DNA of 32,054 nucleotides from Tritrichomonas musculus (GCA_039105265.1 JAPFFF010000196.1:1-32054); one strand, 5' to 3'; positions 20,001 to 28,796 are shown, numbered from the stretch's first letter. Notes: generated by a model not told the origin, from the sequence alone. Numbers and translations are program-made.

Positions 20001-21389
20001 GTAATTTATTATGAAGGTAAATATATATCACGTGATATTAACAAAGCTATTTATTATTTATTACTTGCTGCTAATCAGAATAATCCAAATGCACAATTTA
20101 AACTTGGTCTAATTTATTATGAAGGTAAATATGTAGCACGCGATATTAAGAAGGCTATTCATTATTATTCACTTGCTGCTAATCTAAATGATCCAAAAGC
20201 ACAAATTAACCTTGGTCTAATTTATTATGAAGGCAAATATATAACAAGTGATATTTACAAAGCTATTCGTTATTTATCACTTGCAGTTAATCAAAATTAT
20301 CCACAAGCACAATATGCACTTGGATTAATATATTATTTTGGTCTTTATATAGAACGAGACATTTATAAATCAATTCATTATATATCACTCGCTTCGGATC
20401 AAAATTATCCAGGAGCACAATTTGTTCTTGGTGTAATATATTATACAGGCCAATATATACCACAAAATATTAACAAAGCTATTCATTATTTTCAACTCGC
20501 TGCAGATCAAAATTATCCAGAAGCACAATATAATCTTGGCGTAATTTATTTTTCAGGCGAATATATAAAACAGGATTTTAGCAAAGCTATTCATTATTTT
20601 CAACTCTCTGCTAATCAAAATAATGCGCCAGCACAATATAGTCTTGGAATTGAATATTACAAGTTAATGGATATGAAAAAAAGTATTCATTATTTAATTC
20701 GTTCTGCGTTGAATGGAAATAAGGAAGCGTGCTTTGCAGTTGGATATTTGTATCATGAAGGAAAGTATATGGAAAGAGACATAGATCAATGCATCCGTTT
20801 TTATAAAGAAGCATCATCATTCAACAATCAATATGCGAAGAACAACTTCGGAATTATTTACAAAAAAGGATTTGAAGACAAAATTGAACCAAGACTTGGA
20901 TTATCGATTGAATATTTCAAAGAAGCGATCAAACAAAAGAATGACAAAGTTTCGATGTACAACTTGGGTCATTTATACTTGTATTTAGAACCAATAAAAG
21001 ACAGTATCAATCAATCAATTGATTTATTAATAAGATCATTGAATGAAGGATTTCTTCCATCACTCGAATTATTGTGCATCTCATTAATCAAGAAATATGA
21101 TAATGACATTGATTCAATCAAACAGAAACTTGATGAACAAATAAACAATTTCGATAAATACAAAACAAAGATATATGAAATAATTGAAATCTTCATATCA
21201 AACAAATCTTTATATGAATCTGAATATTTGGAATACAAAAACATCGATTTTGTCTATAATGTTTTACATAAATGTCTTCAATCGAATGATATCACCAAAG
21301 AAAAAGAAGTGAGTGAGCATAATAACACAAAAATTAAAGACATTTCTTCAGAATTCTATGAAGGATTTGGTATTCAAATTGATGAATGA
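17007..21389 (+). CDS. Protein kinase-like / Sel1-repeat protein, 1460 aa, intact
   Basis: Residues 1-190 form an N-terminal region I do not recognise. Residues about 200-440 are a divergent kinase domain: VVIK (Lys225), αC EREIENYRNMDHPFI (236-250), YRDLKPNN (Asp311, Asn316), LIDFDS (Asp329; DFG is DFD), YGAPEI (356-359), SDVYSLG (372-378) and the conserved late Arg (429). No Gly-rich loop is seen before Lys225. Catalytic residues remain, so weak activity or a pseudokinase is possible. From about 470, over twenty Sel1 repeats of 36 residues (AIHYLSLAANQN-P-AQ--LG-IYY-G) form an α-solenoid scaffold. A divergent C-terminal region (about 1220-1460) follows, ending EGFGIQIDE. No membrane segment or signal peptide is seen. 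The ATG at 17007 is the first in frame; no clear initiator lies just before it. Kinase/Sel1 fusions are plausible signalling scaffolds; the substrate is unknown. Confidence 0.9.
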   Translation: MRSNFLLIKRLLENDEIQFTNEIMKSVVRNYSYYEVSSNYNYKNNQQTYQQMKDSKIVIISQYKENGNDYFIIGFRNTIINIKQDSINFLHSIFSYNTNLKICFLLNSKESFDYNINIQYNEINSDSMFEEEIENFIEQILIRQNNHLFKLVLSCIAGYLIKNSYIKNKEDRLHRFLKDKCQQQKESSHSLYMQEFVFVRVIRSNYYALTRLYYYIKKEELVVIKTLLPGNKYLIEREIENYRNMDHPFIPRYYGTIEGESNKSFVIEFINGHPLSDISKMKMKDKEKLIIIFDLLCIFSYLKLKKYIYRDLKPNNVILYNNNQIVLIDFDSMISNERLNEKEESEFTQDFSLEYGAPEINGAIDGIPSYQSDVYSLGKLILFILTEKTPNANDAVKFDNSTQNNELKRIFMNDNSIFKRCSKEKPEERPIIEDLIKDLLINSKIKSNKIKVEELWLLSYFYFDKHDEADNKIAIHYLSLAADLNFPEAQFMLSVIYFKGNILARDMKKCIHYLSLAAELNHLEAQHNLGIFYYKGEFIKRDIRKAIHYFALAADKNHSYAQYKLGIIYYRGEYIKHDIGKAIHYLSLAADQNLPEAQFYLGSIYYSGQYIARDMEKVIHYFSLAANQNCPEALYNLGSFYYKGEYSTHDINKAFYCYTLAANQKDPKAQFMLGAIYYEGIYVERDINKAINYLSLAANQNNPEAQFILGDIYYKGEFIARDINRAIHYYILAANKNFPEAQFMLGDIYYQGEYISCDINKAIHYYMLAAYHNNPKAQFMLGIIYYEGKFIARDVNKAIHFLSLSANQNFPAAQYNLGFIYFIGEYVTRDINKSIYYYTLAANQNDSHAQFNLGLIYYDGKYIARDTNKALHYLSLSASQNNLKAQYNLGIIYYEGQYTTRDINKAINYLSLAANQNDGEAQYKLGVIYYKGEYISRDINKSIHYLSFVANLNHPGAQTILGEIYYRGEYMARDINKAIHYYSKAADHNYLEAQLNLGVIYYEGKYISRDINKAIYYLLLAANQNNPNAQFKLGLIYYEGKYVARDIKKAIHYYSLAANLNDPKAQINLGLIYYEGKYITSDIYKAIRYLSLAVNQNYPQAQYALGLIYYFGLYIERDIYKSIHYISLASDQNYPGAQFVLGVIYYTGQYIPQNINKAIHYFQLAADQNYPEAQYNLGVIYFSGEYIKQDFSKAIHYFQLSANQNNAPAQYSLGIEYYKLMDMKKSIHYLIRSALNGNKEACFAVGYLYHEGKYMERDIDQCIRFYKEASSFNNQYAKNNFGIIYKKGFEDKIEPRLGLSIEYFKEAIKQKNDKVSMYNLGHLYLYLEPIKDSINQSIDLLIRSLNEGFLPSLELLCISLIKKYDNDIDSIKQKLDEQINNFDKYKTKIYEIIEIFISNKSLYESEYLEYKNIDFVYNVLHKCLQSNDITKEKEVSEHNNTKIKDISSEFYEGFGIQIDE

Positions 21390-21753
21390 AATTAAAATTT
21401 GTAAAAAGAGATTAAATAACTTTTTTTCAGTTGACATAAATGGCTATTTTATTATTTCATTAATTTAATTTTATCTTATTTTAATTAAAATTATATTTAA
21501 TCCTGAAATTATTTAGCATAAAATTTTTTTTTAATTTTGAAAAATTCAATTGTGAATAAAACTTGGATCAGCAATCGTACTTTTATTTTATAGTATATCA
21601 TTAATTTTTTGAATAAATATGAAGATCTAACTCTTTGAACTGAATGTGTCATTTTCGATTTAAGTTTTTGTCTCTCAAAATTGAATGGCTTCTGAAATAA
21701 TCTAATAATTGAATGGCTATAGAAAAAAAAATTTTTTTAATTGAATAATTGAA
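21390..21753. other. AT-rich intergenic region
   Basis: This is the 3' flank of the intact kinase/Sel1 gene. It has A/T runs and a short repeated TTGAATGGCT-like motif near 21685 and 21710. I see no gene, RNA or clear regulatory site. Confidence 0.5.
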
Positions 21754-22338
21754 TTGCTAATTACAGATAAAGAAGAGGTTTATAAGTGCATATGGAACAT
21801 CTCAAAAAAAGTTCCTCAAATAAACAAAATTGACTCAAAAACTTCATTACCAATTCAAAAAGTTCCAGACATTTTTACATTCATTCCAACGAATCCAGAG
21901 ACGGATGGAATCTTCAGTTATTTGACAAAAGATGAAGGCAAAAATATTCATGATTCATGTATAATTGAAGTGAATACAAATTCTTTGTTTTCAGACGATT
22001 TTCATCCTAAAAATTTGCTCAATTTTTGTAAAAAAATTTACAAAGCTAATCGAAGTAACTCTATTATAATCATTTTTGATTTCAAACAAATGAAAATTGA
22101 CATAACTGGCTATTCAATTGAGACAGCTAAAAGTTTGCCAAAACAAGGACAACCAAAAAGTTGGAAATTAGAAATTTCTAATGATGATTAAACCTGATAT
22201 ACTACAAGATTTTTTAAGGTAAATAGAAAATACTTTGCACTATATTGTAGATTCAATCACAATGATGATTGTTGGATGAATAAAATATATTATCCTCTCA
22301 AATTTAAAGAAATTGATTTCTTTGGAGATGAAAAATGA
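21754..22338 (+). pseudogene. C-terminal fragment of a BTB-family protein with F5/8-type C (discoidin-like) domain
   Basis: The 145-codon frame ending at 22191 reads GIFSYLTKDEGKNIHDSCII, then VNTNSLFSDDFHPKNLLNF, IIIIFDFKQMKIDITGYSIE and PKSWKLEISNDD. This is the β-sandwich pattern (HPKN-L-F; I-FDFK; Y-I--A; SW-LE-SND) of the galactose-binding-like domain found after BTB domains in many trichomonad proteins. The domain continues after the stop in another frame (near 22230-22338: YFALYCRFNHNDDCW, then FKEIDFFGDEK and TGA), matching the usual 'Y-R-R... IEFFG' end. No BTB domain and no ATG are present upstream (the frame opens at TTG). It is therefore a 5'-truncated, frameshifted fragment. The family call rests on pattern recognition only. 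Confidence 0.6.
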
Positions 22339-22524
22339 AAATTGAAAATGAAATTTAGAAAAATATTTGAAATAGATGAAAAATTTCTCTTTATTGTTTT
22401 TTTTTTTTTTAATCTCAAAATTACTTTAATGTTTTAAGACACTTTTAAAGTATTGAAGTGTTGCTCTTGCAATTAGTAATAGTTTTTTCAAATGGATATT
22501 TTTATTATGCAATTTCTTTTAATT

Positions 22525-23986
22525 TCAAATTTGCATAAAAATTTCCTTCTTCAGCTGACATTTGATAATATCTTGATTAACACCATTTCCTTTTTCATAT
22601 AAAGAACCTATTTGAAATAATGCATTTGAATTTCCTTTTCTTTCAATACTTTTAAAGCACTCAAATGCCTTTTCGATTTTTTTTTCAACGCCATTTCCAG
22701 TTAAATAGCATATTCCTAAATTATAAATAGCTGAAACATTTCCAAGTTTACTTGCTTTTTGAAAATAATCAAATTCTTTTAAACAATTCTGTTCAACACC
22801 TTTTTGATAATAATATGAAAAGCCCAAATTGACCAATGCATTTGAATTACCAAACTCTGCAGATTTTTGAAAATATTGAATGGCTTTAGAATAATTTTGT
22901 TCAGTACCAATTCCTATATTATAAAAATATCCTATTCTATGCAATGCATTGATATTTCCTAATTCAACTGCTTTTTGACAGCATTCAAAAGATTTTGTAT
23001 AATCTTGCTCAACACCTTTTCGTTCAATATAAAACCAGCCTAGCTCATATAATACATCCGTGTTTCCAAGATTTGCTGCTTTTTTTGCAATATTCAAAAG
23101 ATTTGGAACAATCTTGTTCAGCTCCTTTTCCATCTCAATAAAACCAAATTAGCATATATAAAGTATCTGGATTTCCTTTTTCTGCAGATTTTAAACAGTA
23201 TTGGAATGGCTTTGAATAATCCTTTTCAAGTGGTTGTAAAAGTATATAACATCTGCTTAAATAATATAAAGCTTGAGAATTTCCACATTCTGCAGATATT
23301 TTAAAAACAATTTAAAGCTTTTACAATATCACGATCATTGCCTTTTCCTTCAAAATACATATGTAAACCAAAATTGCCAAGTTCGACAGATTTTAAACAA
23401 AGTTCAAATGCCTTTTTGTAATCTTGTTGGATACCATTACCATAAAAGTAACAAGAAGCCAAAAGAGATAATGCTTCAATTGATCCTAAATCTATAGCTT
23501 TTTTAATGTATTCAAAAGCTTTTGAATATTTTTTTTTTTTCAAAATTGAATTCCAAAGTAATAATAAGATCCAATTATATAATTACCTTTTGGATTTACA
23601 TGATCTGCTGATTTTTGATAATATTCTGTTGCTTTTAATTCAATTTTATCAACTACACAACCATTGAAATAAAAGTTGCCAACTAAGAATAATGCTTCAG
23701 AATTTCCTAGATTACCTGCTTTTTAAAAATATTCAAATGCAATTGATTTATTTAGTTTAACTCCTTTCTCTTTATGATAACAATTTCCTAGGATTAATAA
23801 CGCATTATGATTTTCTAAATCTTCTGACTTTTGGGAAAATTCTATAGCTTTCTGCTCATTTTTAGTAACAGAAATCCCAGTCATAAAATAACGACCTACA
23901 TTTAAAAATCTTTTTTCCATATATTTTGTCCCTCCGAAGTTTTTGAAGGGGCAAAATATATGGAAAAAGATTTTTATTCCTATCAA
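22525..23986 (-). pseudogene. Sel1-repeat gene, broken in several places
   Basis: Reading from 23986 to 22525, about twelve Sel1 repeats of the common type appear (ALYELGWFYIERKGVEQDYTK; GNSNALVNLGFSYYYQKG; SAIYNLGICYLTGNGVEK). This is a different subfamily from the YYEGKYIARDINKAI repeats of the tandem cassette. They lie in at least three open pieces (23986-23723, 23543-23301, 23133-22525). Between these the repeats remain readable across a TAA after EYF, a break at a T12 tract near 23530, a one-base slip near 23297, a TGA after LIWFY, and a one-base slip in an A7 run near 23080. The ATG at 23133 is in a shifted frame and is not a real start. Most breaks sit in homopolymers, so sequencing error could explain some; the TAA and TGA suggest true decay. 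Confidence 0.75.
23904..23975. repeat. 72-bp imperfect inverted repeat (hairpin)
   Basis: The left arm 23904-23928 and right arm 23952-23975 are reverse complements apart from one extra T in the left arm (core CCATATATTTTG/CAAAATATATGG). The inner 23 bases are also partly self-complementary (CCCTCC...GAAGGGG). The hairpin sits exactly where the minus-strand Sel1 remnant meets the plus-strand M3-peptidase remnant, and each remnant's ATG lies in an arm. Confidence 0.8.
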
Positions 23987-24426
23987 GTTGTTACAAATTT
24001 ATATTTTGGTCAAATTTTGTTAGAAATCGCACGATTATGTAACAGAAAGGCATCCATTCTTGGATTCAACTCATTTGCAACCCTTACACTTACACAACGG
24101 ATGGCCTTAAACGGTGGCATAGCATTGAATTTTATTAATGATCTTCACAAAAAGCACCACTACGAACTTTGATGAAGAATTACTTCGATCATATTTTCCA
24201 GTAGATAATGTAATGAAAGGCCTCTTTTAATGGCTTCATCCATATATGGAATGGACGTTTAGCAACGAGAATCTGATCGAATTCGAACAAACCTAAAAAA
24301 GACAGCAAAGTTGATGTCTAGCATGAAGACTTTAAATATTATGAAGTTTTTGACAAAAATAAACGGTGAAACAAATTAGCGGTTTTTAAGCTGATTGGCA
24401 TCCAAGAACACTTTACAATTTTTCGT
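23960..24426 (+). pseudogene. M3-family oligopeptidase fragment (PrlC/thimet-like), broken
   Basis: Three stretches in order match the middle of M3 zinc oligopeptidases. The first is ILLEIARLCNRKASILGFNS with TLTQRMALNGGIALNFINDL (family: I--I--LR-EKA-LLGY-N-A---L--KMA). The second is FDEELLRSYFPVDNVMKGLF (family: EELR-YFPL--VL-GLF). The third is HEDFKYYEVFDKNK, then ISGF-ADWHPRT (family: VWH-DV--FEV-D--G...G-FY-D---R). The HEXXH zinc-binding motif would lie downstream of the preserved part and is absent. Frame changes and stops (TAA after GLF, TAG before HED) show decay. M3 peptidases are cytosolic or secreted enzymes that cut short peptides; this fragment cannot be active. It is the only non-repeat metabolic gene trace here. 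Confidence 0.7.
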
Positions 24427-24831
24427 TTTATAATTTATATATCCTAACCAATTAGAATTAAATATTGATTTTTTCTTATTTAATATGTTTATATATATAT
24501 TTATACTTATGTCTATATTTAATAATAAGTTTTTTCTGATTATCTTTTAAGAAATTTATTAATAATTTTAGCTTTTTTTTTCCGGAAAAAAGTTGTTAGA
24601 AAAACTCTAAATATAACCATATTGTTGTCAATTTTTTTTGAATACATCAAAATTTTTATTATTTAAATACGTCATATCTTGATCAAAAAGATATTTTTAT
24701 TTAATTTAATTGATTATTTAATTTATTATTATAATAACATATAATATATTTTGATAATCTTTAAAACTAAAACGAAAATTCTTTATAAATTCAACTAAAT
24801 TCTTTTGTGAAGTGGTTTATATAATTTTACT
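24427..24831. other. AT-rich intergenic region before the ankyrin gene
   Basis: No gene or RNA is seen. A GTGAAGTGGTTTATATAA stretch and a following ACTTCACAAA form a short inverted repeat (TTTGTGAAGT/ACTTCACAAA, about 24803-24812 and 24829-24838) directly upstream of the ankyrin start. Confidence 0.5.
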
Positions 24832-24837
24832 TCACAA
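24832..24837 (+). promoter_or_regulatory. Putative initiator (TCACAA) of the ankyrin gene
   Basis: TCACAA fits the trichomonad initiator TCAYWW exactly. Its A (24834) is 19 bases before the ATG at 24853, the same spacing as in the Rac-like genes. Confidence 0.5.
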
Positions 24838-24852
24838 AAATAATTGAAAATT

Positions 24853-25998
24853 ATGGATATCGAAAAGTATTTAAAAACGATGAGAACAATACAAAATGCT
24901 TTGTTAGATGTAATTGATTCAGAAAATGATAAAGAAATAAAATATCAGTCATTTCTTGAATTATTAAATCAATTGCACATCAAAGAAAATCCCAATGAAT
25001 TCAGATCATTTCTTCATTTATTATTAAAAATAGCCAAAAATCATCATAGTACCAACCTTTTCATGGTTGTTCAAAATATTTTAACTCATTTTTATGATGA
25101 TATTAATCAAAATTTTTTAAATTCTGAAATTTTTACCTTTTTTAAAAGCAACAAAAAAATTCTTTTATTTCTTATAAAATCAAAAATGCTTATTATTGAT
25201 CAATATGTTGTTTCAATACTCAAAAAAGACCAATATTCAACATTTTTCTTTCCAGAAATCCAAAACTTCTTAGAAAAAGATAAAATTGAAGAAATTTCTA
25301 AAAATATATCAGATGATTTCGAAATAAAACGACAAATTGGTGAAAATGATTCATATATTTGCCAACTTATACGTAATGATTCAATTGACGAATTCATTAA
25401 TTATGTGAATAATGCAAGTATTTCACTAACCAGCGAAATTCCTTCATCAATATATGAAACAAATTCATTTTTATACAAGCATGATAAAACGACATTAATT
25501 GAATATGCTGCTTTTTTTGGTTCAATTCAAATCTTCAAATATTTGAAAATGAATATAAAAACCATCAGTGGTCCAATATGGTCATATGCAATTTATTCAA
25601 ATAAACCAGAAATATGTCATCTTCTTGAAGAAAGTGATATTAGTGCATCACTTAAAGACAAAGATCTTAATAAATCAATTAAATGTTTTCATAAAGATAT
25701 CACTGATTACATTTTGTATAAAATAAAGTTTAATTGTCCAATGTCAAAGCTTTTGAAATACTACAATTTCGAATATATTCAAGAGGTATATATCAAAGAA
25801 ACTATGCTTGTAGATTTCTGCGCTTTTGATTATACTTTTTTTGTTGAATTGTTTTTAAATAGTCAAAATGCAAATCAAAAAATAGGATATGGCAGAACAC
25901 TACTCTATTTTGCTACCAAAAATAATAACTTTGAAATTGTTAAATTATTATTATCAATTCAGGATATTGATATCAATTTCATACAGATTCTGATATAA
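24853..25998 (+). CDS. Ankyrin-repeat protein with DUF3447-like domain, probably 3'-truncated
   Basis: 381 aa from the ATG at 24853; the frame opens three codons earlier at TTG. Residues 1-170 are a helical region of Leu/Lys/Asn-rich repeats. From about 175 the sequence follows the DUF3447 pattern common in trichomonads: LIRNDSIDEFINYVNNASIS, KTTLIEYAAFFGSIQIFKYL, IWSYAIYSNKPEICHLLEES. A last, more standard ankyrin repeat reads GRTLLYFATKNNNFEIVKLLLS (about 348-369). Family members usually continue with many ankyrin repeats. Here the frame stops soon after DIDINF, while more ankyrin-like pieces lie downstream up to 27590. The gene is therefore either a short functional member or the head of a decayed longer gene. 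The expected role is protein binding in the cytosol; no catalytic site is seen. Confidence 0.75.
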   Translation: MDIEKYLKTMRTIQNALLDVIDSENDKEIKYQSFLELLNQLHIKENPNEFRSFLHLLLKIAKNHHSTNLFMVVQNILTHFYDDINQNFLNSEIFTFFKSNKKILLFLIKSKMLIIDQYVVSILKKDQYSTFFFPEIQNFLEKDKIEEISKNISDDFEIKRQIGENDSYICQLIRNDSIDEFINYVNNASISLTSEIPSSIYETNSFLYKHDKTTLIEYAAFFGSIQIFKYLKMNIKTISGPIWSYAIYSNKPEICHLLEESDISASLKDKDLNKSIKCFHKDITDYILYKIKFNCPMSKLLKYYNFEYIQEVYIKETMLVDFCAFDYTFFVELFLNSQNANQKIGYGRTLLYFATKNNNFEIVKLLLSIQDIDINFIQILI

Positions 25999-26616
25999 TA
26001 TTATTATAAAGTTTTAATATGATTTTCAAATGATATTCGTTTATTTTTTTAAAATGAAATTCAATAGTCACCAAGATTTAAATAAAATTTCATTCTTTTA
26101 ATATAATGAAATTTCAAAGAAATATGTTTTAAATGAAATTTCATTTATTTAATTAACAATCTAATTCATTAAATTCTTTTATAATTGGGTTTTAATTCTA
26201 ATGTTTCAATGTAATTTCAATTAAATTAACCAATTACATCCAAAACATTTTTTTTTAAATTACATTACAAATCCAATTGTTTAATGATATTTAAAATAAA
26301 ATGTTTTTATGAACTGAAAATAATTAAAATAAAAATGTTTTTATTGGATTCTAAATAATTAATTTTGATGATATTATTAATTTAACAGTTTAATGATATT
26401 TTATATGGTTTGATTTAAATAAAATTTGAATGCATTTATTAAATATAATTCAAAATTTCAAATATTTGAATATAATTTCAATCCAAACATTTTAATAAAA
26501 TTTGAAATTGTATTATTTAATTCAGTTTTTTGATATAATTGTTTATTGGATTTTATATTATCCTTATTATTACAATTTCAAACTTAATACTTTAAATGAA
26601 ATTCACACTTTTTTTT
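25999..26616. other. AT-rich spacer between ankyrin remnants
   Basis: No coding sequence is recognised. The region repeats AATGAAATTTCATT-like palindromic words (about 26080-26150) and TTTAATGATATTT words. It lacks the intron ends known for trichomonads as far as I can see. Confidence 0.45.
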
Positions 26617-26706
26617 AATGAAACAGTATTATATGTTGCAATTGAACAAAATAATATTGATATTTGTAAACTTTTATTTTCTAAGCCAAATATTGATACC
26701 AATTTA
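26617..26706 (+). pseudogene. Ankyrin-repeat remnant
   Basis: The frame reads NETVLYVAIEQNNIDICKLL followed by FSKPNIDTNL, one clear ankyrin repeat of the trichomonad type. It is in the same frame number as the gene ending at 25998 but is separated from it by 0.6 kb with stops. Confidence 0.65.
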
Positions 26707-27197
26707 TTGCATGTTTTATTTATTTTGTATTTTAATAAAGTTTAATTGTATAATTGCATCACATTCCAAATCACTATCATATTTTATACCATTTATAAAA
26801 CTAAAAGATTTAACAGAATTCATAGCATTATTATTCCAAATAAAATTTTAATCTTTTTGATTTAATATAATTCAAATTATTGCATTTAATTACATTCAAG
26901 AATGAAAAATTTAAATAAAATTCCAAAATTTAGTTTTTAAATAACATACAAGTTTAATACAAATGCTTTCATTTAATTTGATTCGAAATATTATCATGGA
27001 ATTCAAAATCAATTTATCATATAGAGTTTAAATTTTTGCTGTTTTCATCAAATTATAAATAAAAAAATCAAATACAATTATACCATCAACTCTTTCAATA
27101 TAATTTATATATAAATAATTCAATAAAATTAACATTTTAATATTATAAACATAATTTGTATTTATGTGTTGAATATAGTTCTGAATTATAATTATAT
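26707..27197. other. AT-rich spacer between ankyrin remnants
   Basis: Low-complexity AT-rich sequence. A weak ankyrin-like trace may persist near 26810-26850 (TEFIALLFQIKF), but nothing firm is seen. Confidence 0.4.
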
Positions 27198-27290
27198 AAA
27201 CATCCATTGTATCTTGCTGTTGAAAATAATAATATTGAAATTGTCAAACTTTTATTATCAAATGAAAATACTGATGTTAATTGCGGATCC
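27198..27290 (+). pseudogene. Ankyrin-repeat remnant
   Basis: The frame reads KHPLYLAVENNNIEIVKLLL then SNENTDVNCGS, one well-preserved ankyrin repeat. It is followed by a stop within a few codons. Confidence 0.65.
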
Positions 27291-27422
27291 ATTTTATTTT
27301 ATAATTAAACACAATTCCCAACTTATTCATTTTATGATGACAATAACTCCGATACATATCAAGTTGATTTGTGAAATTTTATTGGATTTAAAATCAATTG
27401 TTCAGTTCACTAAAAATTTTTT

Positions 27423-27590
27423 CACAATTCAGCATTAGAAATGGCACTACGAAAAAATTATGTAGAGATTGTTAAATGCTTATTAAATCATAAAAGTATA
27501 TCAGTGCCAGGTTATTATGAAGAAATAACAGATAATGAGGAGTTAAAACAATTGCTGAGAAAATATAAGAGGCACAGATATCATTACTAA
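27423..27590 (+). pseudogene. Last ankyrin repeat and C-terminus of the decayed ankyrin gene
   Basis: The frame reads HNSALEMALRKNYVEIVKCL then LNHKSISVPGYYEE, and ends ELKQLLRKYKRHRYHY with TAA. The charged tail after the repeat looks like a natural C-terminus. The ankyrin gene that starts at 24853 probably once ended here. Confidence 0.6.
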
Positions 27591-28083
27591 AAAAGAACCT
27601 TTTTAACTTTTTATATCTCTTTTTTATTTGTTATTTAGTGAATTTAAATGTGATTCTAACTATGAAAGACTTTCAAATTTTTGTTCAGATGAAATTGAAT
27701 ATTATTATTTGCTGCGATTAATGTTTTTATTTCAAAACAAATAAACAGCATCTGATGTACATTTGGTTTTGACAATATTTTAATAAGCCTTTAAAAAAAA
27801 TGCCAAGAATATTTGTGATTTGTGTTAACATAACACTTTTAATTGATTTTAAAGAAGAGCTTCATATGTGATTTGTGTTAATGATAAACATTTAATAAAA
27901 GAATAATTACCAATATCCAAAAAATATCACTTCGTGTATATTTTAATACATGATGAAAATACTATTCATAAAACTTTTTCTCTTTATTTTTCTAGATCAT
28001 TTCCGATCACCTATAATTAAATAATAAATTTGGCAAAATGTACTACTTGCATGATTTAAAATTGTATTTAAAATGAAATAGCA
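27591..28083. other. AT-rich region, no firm gene
   Basis: Near 27650-27750 a short plus-strand stretch reads CDSNYERLSNFCSDEIEYYY then LLRLMFLFQNK before a stop. It looks like former coding sequence of unknown family. Nothing else is recognised. Confidence 0.35.
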
Positions 28084-28191
28084 AAAACTTCATTAAATAT
28101 GGCAATTGAAAAGAAAAATTAATAGAAAAATTATTATCAAATCCTTTTCAATAAGAGAAAAAGCTTTATCGCACATTTTTCAAAAAGAAAT
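28084..28191 (+). pseudogene. Ankyrin-repeat remnant, isolated
   Basis: The stretch reads KTSLNMAIEKKN and, after a break, EKLLSNPF and EKKLYRTFFKKKY in another frame. This matches one ankyrin repeat plus the start of a tail. It lies beyond the apparent C-terminus at 27590, so it belongs to another gene or another copy. Confidence 0.5.
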
Positions 28192-28704
28192 ATTCATACT
28201 ATTTTATCATACTCACATTCATAAATCTGGTTTATTTTGCGTAGTGTCAGACAAAAATTAACAATATCAACCATCATCTGATTATTATTAAAATCTAAGT
28301 TCAATGGTTTACTAATTCATTTGGATGTTTTTCCCTCTTTGATTTACAAGCTGTTTTCACAAGTCTCAAAGAATGATTTGTACAAAATGAATACAACAAT
28401 CTTTACGTGATATTAATATATAATAATTCTTTTTATATTATTTCATTTTATATCTATCTGCTGTTCTTTATACATAATAATATTAAAAGATATATCATTT
28501 TTTAATATTTTACACTTGTAAAAAATAAATCATTCAATATTTGAAATAAATTCTTAGAAACCGTAAGTTTACTGGTGAAAATTAAAAAAAAAAAGTTTAT
28601 TTTAACGTTGTTTCATTATTTATTCTCCAATCATAAAATCTTTGTAATAGTCTCAATTTTTTCTATTGCATTCAAAATATTATATGGTTTACAAATAAAA
28701 AACT

Positions 28705-28796
28705 TATACTCTTCTCAATTAACCTTATAAGGTTTACAAATAGAGTATACTCTATTGAGTACCTTAGACTTAATAAGGTTAATTGAGAAGAGTATA
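28705..28796. repeat. 92-bp inverted repeat with perfect 24-bp arms
   Basis: 28705-28728 and 28773-28796 are exact reverse complements. The 44-bp loop contains an 18-bp perfect palindrome (28739-28756, AATAGAGTATACTCTATT) whose core GAGTATA also occurs at the outer end of the right arm (reverse-complemented in the left). GGTTTACAAATA is repeated directly at 28686 and 28731. No gene is attached to it. Confidence 0.88.

Noticed and set aside
23273-23497. Plus-strand frame of 74 codons
   Set aside because: It lies antisense to the readable Sel1 repeats of the minus-strand pseudogene.
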